From an uncultured Caldilinea sp. (GTDB taxonomy: Bacteria > Chloroflexota > Anaerolineae > Caldilineales > Caldilineaceae): a stretch of 5,155 bases of DNA. The notes under the pieces are model-generated. The model saw only the letters and a list, made by a program, of their open reading frames with translations, was not told the DNA's origin and did no database searches. Positions within the stretch are counted from its first letter, which is position 1. The number at the start of each line of letters is the position of its first letter. The position numbers and the translations under genes were made by a program. Shown piece by piece: positions 1-5,155 of this stretch. The stretch spans positions 1 through 5,155 of the forward strand of contig CALFWA010000194.1 in assembly GCA_937928035.1 (NCBI GenBank). The letters are read 5' to 3'.

Positions 1-961
1 CCTCCACAGCCTTCGGATCCACCATCACCTCGCTCAGACGCACCCGCACAGGCCGCGGCGTCGCCGTCGGCAACACCCACGGCGCCGTCTCCACAGGCGT
101 CGGCGTCTCGGTGGGCGTCGGCGTATCAGTGGGTGGCGGCGCAACCGTCTCTGTAGGCGTCGGCGTGGACGTATTGGTGGGCGTCATCGTCGGCATATCG
201 GTGGGAGTCGGCGTCGGCGTATCGGTGGGAGTCGGCGTCGGTGTGAGCGTCTCCGTAGGCGTTAGTGAGGGGGTGGGCGTCGAGGTTTCTGTAGGGATCG
301 TGAGGACACACACGTTAGGCGGCGAGCCGGCATTGCGGGGCGCCGGAAATGCAACTTGAAAATCGTTGGCATTGTGGTTGGTGTCGATGCAGCCCCCACC
401 CAAACGCTGCACGCTCTCGGTGTTTGAGGCTTTCGGCGCAGCCTGTCCCTCATACTCACTGGCGTTGCCGTATCCCACCAGATCGATGATTTCCCCTCCC
501 AGGCGCACTCGCACTTTCCCTTGCTCGCGCCCCATGTCGATGGAGCCGGATAAATCTGGCGTTGGAAGAGGCTGGCCATTCTCACCCGACCTTAACTGAA
601 TCAACAGGTAGGAGTATGGAGCAATGGTTTTCCCATTGAGATTGATCGATTGCCATGTAGAGGAGTTCGCCGCCGCATATTCAACAATCCAGCCATCCAA
701 TGCAATATGATTTGCAGTAAAATTAAATAATTCAATAAAATCGGCGTTGTACGGTGCGCCGTTGTTGCCTCCGCCACCGTAAACCTGACTGATACAGATG
801 GTGCAGAAGGCATTCTGTGCGCGCACGCCTGGATGGTGGGTGCTCCAGACTCCACTCCAAACCAAACCGCTCCCGACTGCTATCCAGAAAAGTCGTCCGA
901 CAGGTCGCAGAGGAAGCGCCGAGGGCAATCGGCGGGCGCCTGTCCTAAGCCATGCCACCAT
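1..961 (-). CDS. Secreted lamin-tail-domain (LTD) protein, 3' end cut by window edge
   Basis: Reading down from ATG 961 the frame stays open to the window edge (320 residues seen), so the C-terminus is missing. An in-frame TGA at 968-970 makes this the first ATG, and AAAGG (971-975) lies 9 nt upstream of it. Residues 1-48 form a signal peptide (basic start, hydrophobic FWIAVGSGLVW, likely cut after VRA). Residues 57-218 match a lamin-tail domain of the kind found next to bacterial extracellular endonucleases: ISQVYGGGGN, DFIELFN, GWIVEYA, PLPTPD, GYG and a closing PAPRNAGSP are recognisable. Residues 223-302 are a Thr/Pro-rich linker. From about 307 the motif RLSEVMVDPKAVE looks like the first strand of a second LTD. 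The protein is expected outside the cell, where LTDs are thought to serve adhesion or substrate binding. No nuclease domain is seen in the visible part; one could lie beyond the edge. Confidence 0.88.
   Translation of the reverse strand, partial: MVAWLRTGARRLPSALPLRPVGRLFWIAVGSGLVWSGVWSTHHPGVRAQNAFCTICISQVYGGGGNNGAPYNADFIELFNFTANHIALDGWIVEYAAANSSTWQSINLNGKTIAPYSYLLIQLRSGENGQPLPTPDLSGSIDMGREQGKVRVRLGGEIIDLVGYGNASEYEGQAAPKASNTESVQRLGGGCIDTNHNANDFQVAFPAPRNAGSPPNVCVLTIPTETSTPTPSLTPTETLTPTPTPTDTPTPTPTDMPTMTPTNTSTPTPTETVAPPPTDTPTPTETPTPVETAPWVLPTATPRPVRVRLSEVMVDPKAVE
98..298 (-). repeat. Low-complexity Thr-Pro linker repeat with a 24-bp tandem unit
   Basis: This part of the LTD gene is built from 6-bp units (plus-strand ggcgtc or similar) encoding Thr-Pro, interrupted by Glu, Asp, Ser, Asn or Met. 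A 24-bp unit beginning atcggtgggagtcggcgtcg is repeated back to back at 197-220 and 221-244, with one mismatch in the second copy. The structure suggests expansion by slippage. Linkers of this type are very common between domains of Chloroflexota surface proteins and are presumably flexible and possibly glycosylated; glycosylation is inference. Confidence 0.85.
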
Positions 962-1118
962 GCAGTGTCACCTTTCCAACTTGAGTAGTGGTCTGTTCGT
1001 TAAGCAGTGCTCAATGTGGATTTATTTCGAGATATGCTTCAATCAACGGAAAGGGGAGATTTTGCGACCATCATATGGCCGGAGGGCGTGGGTAAAGATC
1101 GGACAGATGACGCACAAA

Positions 1119-1127
1119 ATTGTAGCA
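1119..1127 (-). promoter_or_regulatory. Candidate extended -10 promoter for the LTD gene
   Basis: On the minus strand TGC-TACAAT (1127 down to 1119) matches the extended -10 pattern TGnTATAAT with one mismatch in the hexamer. It lies just beyond the sensor gene's stop and would give a leader of about 150 nt before ATG 961. No good -35 is visible. A second weaker pair, TTGATT then TAAATC with a 16-nt spacer, lies closer to the gene. Seen by eye only. Confidence 0.35.
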
Positions 1128-1149
1128 AAATGAAGCGCAAAAGTAGGAT

Positions 1150-2427
1150 TTACATGCCGCGTATCAACGGATTGGCGGTGTCGGCGCGGGCCAGTGCAAA
1201 GACGAGCCTCAACCCCTGGTCGCCCAGGCGTTGAGGGTGAATCCGGCTGCCGTGGGCGCGCACAATTGCGTCCGCCAGAGCCAGTCGGAGCCTCGGCGTT
1301 TCCTGCGGCTGATTGCGTGCATCGTCTTCACTGAAGAGCAATTTGAAGAGGGTCGCCAAATCTTCCGAAGGGTTTCCATTCGCCATATCGGTGATCTCGA
1401 CGAGGACGCTGTGTCGGGAAGGGTGTATGTTCAATTTGACGCTGCCACCTTTTGGCGTGCGCTGGATGGCGTCGCTCACCAGATTGTTGAGCACGCGACC
1501 GATCTGACGCGTATCGATCGAAAGAGGAGGCGTATTCGGATCGCAACGATAGGAGAGCGTCACCCCTTTCTGTGCGGCCATCGGAGAGAGTTCAGCGAAA
1601 GTGGCTTCCACCAGAGTGCATATACTGGCGTCTGCACGCTCCACGTGAATCCCACCGACATCCATTTGCGCCATATCGTAGAGGTCGTCAATGAGGTCGG
1701 AAAGGGCGTTGAGGTTGCGCCAGGCCATTTGTAAATATCGTTTGGACACCTCTGGGTCTGAGGTCAGACCTTCGACGACATTTTCCAGGCTGGAGCGCGC
1801 TGCGACCAAGGGCACGCGCAGATCGTAACCGATCCAGGTGATCAGGTTGCGGCGCAGGCGCTCCAGTTGACGCTCCTTGCGATCGGTGCTTTCCAGTTTG
1901 GCGGCCAATGCAGCAAGCGCATCGGCAAGGCGCGCCAATTCCCCGTCATCGTCGATCTCGGCGCGCACGTGATAACGCCCCATGCGTAGATGCTCAACCG
2001 CTGCGATCAAGGCATCAAGCCTTTCGGCAAAGAGAGCGGTTTGCAGAAAGCCAAGGACGACCACGACGCCCGCAGTAAAAAACATCAAAATCATCGCCAC
2101 CAGCGCATCATAGGCCTCGATCAACAACATCTGCACCGCCGTCCAGATGAACGGCAGCGGAAGGAGCGCAGCGAGAAGAAAGCCGGCGAACATGGCTCCG
2201 CCGGGGCGAGGGATGCGCTGAACCCACCCAAGACGATAAGCGAAAAATCCGCCGACGCCGATCAACCCGATCGTACCACCCAACACCATCGCCAAAAGTC
2301 GCAAGTCAAATGACGTCGGCTGTACGAACCACCAAAAGGTCAGAAGAGTCGCTGCATACAATCCAAACAACAGCGCGACGAACCACATGAAGGGGGTCAA
2401 TGAGCGACGAACGGGATAGATGATCAT
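1150..2427 (-). CDS. Membrane sensor with degenerate histidine-kinase core (pseudo-histidine kinase)
   Basis: The protein has 425 residues from ATG 2427, chosen because GGAG (2437-2440) lies 9 nt upstream and the product starts directly into a membrane anchor. The frame is open to 2493, but the extra 22 residues look unlike a membrane-protein start. About four hydrophobic segments (roughly 11-36, 43-66, 78-100, 108-132) precede a HAMP-like linker (about 133-185), a DHp-like helix pair (about 190-256) and an ATPase-like domain (about 268-415). The layout is that of a HisKA/HATPase_c sensor kinase. Four hallmark sites are altered. The H-box reads GYDLRVPL, with Tyr201 (codon TAC) where the phosphorylated His should be. 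The N-box reads NNLVSDA, with Asp319 replacing the Mg-binding Asn. G1 reads DMANG, with Asp347 kept but the first Gly changed to Ala349. The G2 glycines are lost (PRLRLALA for TGLGLA). Histidine phosphorylation is therefore unlikely; a role as signal-binding partner or scaffold is inference. No response regulator is adjacent. Confidence 0.87.
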   Translation of the reverse strand: MIIYPVRRSLTPFMWFVALLFGLYAATLLTFWWFVQPTSFDLRLLAMVLGGTIGLIGVGGFFAYRLGWVQRIPRPGGAMFAGFLLAALLPLPFIWTAVQMLLIEAYDALVAMILMFFTAGVVVVLGFLQTALFAERLDALIAAVEHLRMGRYHVRAEIDDDGELARLADALAALAAKLESTDRKERQLERLRRNLITWIGYDLRVPLVAARSSLENVVEGLTSDPEVSKRYLQMAWRNLNALSDLIDDLYDMAQMDVGGIHVERADASICTLVEATFAELSPMAAQKGVTLSYRCDPNTPPLSIDTRQIGRVLNNLVSDAIQRTPKGGSVKLNIHPSRHSVLVEITDMANGNPSEDLATLFKLLFSEDDARNQPQETPRLRLALADAIVRAHGSRIHPQRLGDQGLRLVFALARADTANPLIRGM

Positions 2428-2506
2428 GGCCGATGTCTCCCTACAAAATTCCGATGAAGCGCGCCCGCCTTCTATGGTACAGTCACGTCTCAAGAAAGGT
2501 TGAGAG
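2428..2506. promoter_or_regulatory. Divergent intergenic control region between pseudo-kinase and nuclease-like gene
   Basis: These 79 bp must hold the start signals of both flanking genes. On the plus strand TGG-TACAGT (2475-2483) fits an extended -10 with two mismatches in the hexamer. It would give a leader of about 17 nt carrying AAAGG (2495-2499), 7 nt before ATG 2507. On the minus strand the sensor's GGAG (2437-2440) is clear, but I could not find a convincing -35/-10 pair for it. The two promoters would have to overlap or lie face to face, so the genes may be controlled together. Confidence 0.4.
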
Positions 2507-3256
<750 letters not shown>

Positions 3257-3358
3257 GGTGCAGAAAAAGATGGACAACGGAATCGTCTCTTCGTCCTGTT
3301 TTTTAACTGCAAAAGTTCAGAGCTTCCCCGGAAGATGGCGGCGAACATTCCGTATGGG

Positions 3359-3388
3359 CTGAGAAATGGGTTGAGAAGTGATTGAGAA
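3359..3388 (+). promoter_or_regulatory. Direct repeats CTGAGAA / TTGAGAA / TTGAGAA at 11-12 bp spacing
   Basis: TTGAGAA occurs exactly at 3371-3377 and 3382-3388, separated by 4 bp (11-bp period), and CTGAGAA lies at 3359-3365, 12 bp before the first. Seven-base direct repeats on an 11-bp period are the arrangement used by OmpR/PhoB-family regulators. The site sits immediately upstream of ATG 3402 and over the alternative GTG 3378, so it could also act at the level of translation or be chance. Confidence 0.3.
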
Positions 3389-3401
3389 ATCGGTGAAAAA
3401 G

Positions 3402-4313
<912 letters not shown>

Positions 4314-4364
4314 CGGCGATTGTGAACATCAACTCAACGCAAACCCAAACGCCGGGACGCGCAG

Positions 4365-4387
4365 AAAAGCGAGAGCCTTTCCATCGC

Positions 4388-4388
<1 letters not shown>
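4365..4388 (-). terminator. Weak candidate terminator hairpin after the HD-domain gene
   Basis: On the minus strand AGCGA (4388-4384) and TCGCT (4372-4368) could pair around an 11-nt loop, followed by TTT at 4367-4365. The stem is only 5 bp and begins inside the stop codon. No better terminator is visible in the 74 bp between the two convergent genes. Confidence 0.22.
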
Positions 4389-4999
<611 letters not shown>

Positions 5000-5061
5000 A
5001 TAAGAACCTCTCTGAGCGATTGACGAATTTTTCACTGCACGGTCACGAATATGAAAAGCCG

Positions 5062-5091
5062 ATCATTCGTAGATTCCCTTACGAAAGTCAA
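5062..5091 (-). promoter_or_regulatory. Candidate promoter with embedded inverted repeat upstream of the HD-domain gene
   Basis: On the minus strand TTGACT (5091-5086) matches the -35 consensus at five of six positions, and AATGAT (5067-5062), 18 nt further on, matches the -10 at four of six. The spacer is filled by an inverted repeat, TTCGTA (5085-5080) and TACGAA (5071-5066) around 8 nt. This is the position expected for a repressor operator. Transcription would start near 5055, about 55 nt before ATG 4999. Which regulator would bind is unknown. Confidence 0.4.
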
Positions 5092-5094
5092 GAA

Positions 5095-5117
5095 AGGCGC
5101 AGCTCACAACTGCGCTT
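5095..5117. terminator. Hairpin GCGCAG-7-CTGCGC, possible terminator
   Basis: GCGCAG (5097-5102) and CTGCGC (5110-5115) form a 6-bp GC-rich stem around a 7-nt loop, extendable by one wobble pair and one A-T pair. On the minus strand it is followed by CTTTCTT, on the plus strand by TTCCTTCT. It could end a transcript arriving from a gene to the right of the window. It sits just upstream of the HD gene's candidate promoter, which suits that role. Confidence 0.35.
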
Positions 5118-5123
5118 CCTTCT

Positions 5124-5151
5124 CCCCCTCTCCCAGCACTGGGAGAGGGGG
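5124..5151. repeat. Perfect palindrome, 13-bp arms, dispersed-repeat type
   Basis: CCCCCTCTCCCAG (5124-5136) is followed by CA and its exact reverse complement CTGGGAGAGGGGG (5139-5151). Such CCCTCTCCC...GGGAGAGGG palindromes recur in intergenic DNA of many GC-rich bacterial genomes as REP-like elements; that is general knowledge, and only one copy is visible here. The element continues to or past the window edge, so its full extent is unknown. It could fold into a very stable hairpin. Confidence 0.6.
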
Positions 5152-5155
5152 CCAG

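Noticed and set aside
98..298. Short regularly spaced repeats considered as a CRISPR array
   Set aside because: There are no unique spacers. The repeats are contiguous 6- and 24-bp coding units for a Thr-Pro linker.
111..359. An open frame rich in Gly-Val on the plus strand, and a His/Asp/Ala-rich one on the minus strand
   Set aside because: Both are by-products of the 6-bp Thr-Pro repeat, which leaves several frames open. Only the minus frame giving Thr-Pro joins a signal peptide and an LTD.
962..1149. Possible small gene or RNA between the sensor and LTD genes
   Set aside because: No open frame with a ribosome site and no strong fold was seen; only candidate promoter elements are supported.
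1231..1734. A 167-codon open frame on the plus strand inside the sensor gene
   Set aside because: It lies fully antisense to the sensor coding region. Its product has no recognisable domain, and the minus-strand frame carries clear HAMP, DHp and ATPase-like structure.
3317..3328. CTTCCCCGGAAG inverted repeat between the nuclease-like gene and the secreted-protein gene, considered as a terminator
   Set aside because: The loop would be only 2-4 nt with a 4-5 bp stem, and no T-run follows.

Overview
The window looks like a stretch of chromosome from a GC-rich Chloroflexota bacterium, probably of the Anaerolineae/Caldilineae kind. This rests on inference from protein style: secreted proteins with long Thr-Pro linkers, a 'FLPLI' segment after the signal peptide, and lamin-tail domains. 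No rRNA, tRNA or other phylogenetic marker is present. I see no CRISPR array, transposase or tRNA.

Layout, left to right. (1) A secreted lamin-tail-domain protein on the minus strand (start at 961) runs off the left edge. It has one complete lamin-tail domain, a long Thr/Pro linker and the first residues of what looks like a second such domain. (2) A membrane sensor protein on the minus strand (2427 to 1150) has the full layout of a histidine kinase, but its phospho-acceptor His is Tyr and its N, G1 and G2 boxes are also damaged. It is best described as a pseudo-histidine kinase. (3) A divergent plus-strand gene (2507-3256) starts only 79 bp away. It encodes a two-part protein with a C-terminal DUF559/Vsr-like nuclease fold whose catalytic Glu appears to be Asn. 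(4) A plus-strand secreted protein of unknown function (3402-4313, or from GTG 3378) has a signal peptide, a polyproline linker and a conserved Trp/Cys-rich C-terminal domain. (5) A minus-strand HD-domain phosphohydrolase (4999 to 4388) is convergent with gene 4. (6) The right edge holds its promoter region, a hairpin and a perfect 13-bp-arm palindrome of dispersed-repeat type.

How the genes fit together. No classical operon is evident. The sensor gene and the lamin-tail gene are co-directional with a 188-bp gap and no clear terminator, so read-through is possible; an extended -10 candidate could also start the second gene alone. The sensor gene and the nuclease-like gene diverge from one short control region. 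Both appear to have lost key catalytic residues, which is the most interesting feature here. No response regulator gene lies in the window. Non-coding stretches are all under 300 bp: 962-1149, 2428-2506, 3257-3401, 4314-4387 and 5000-5155.
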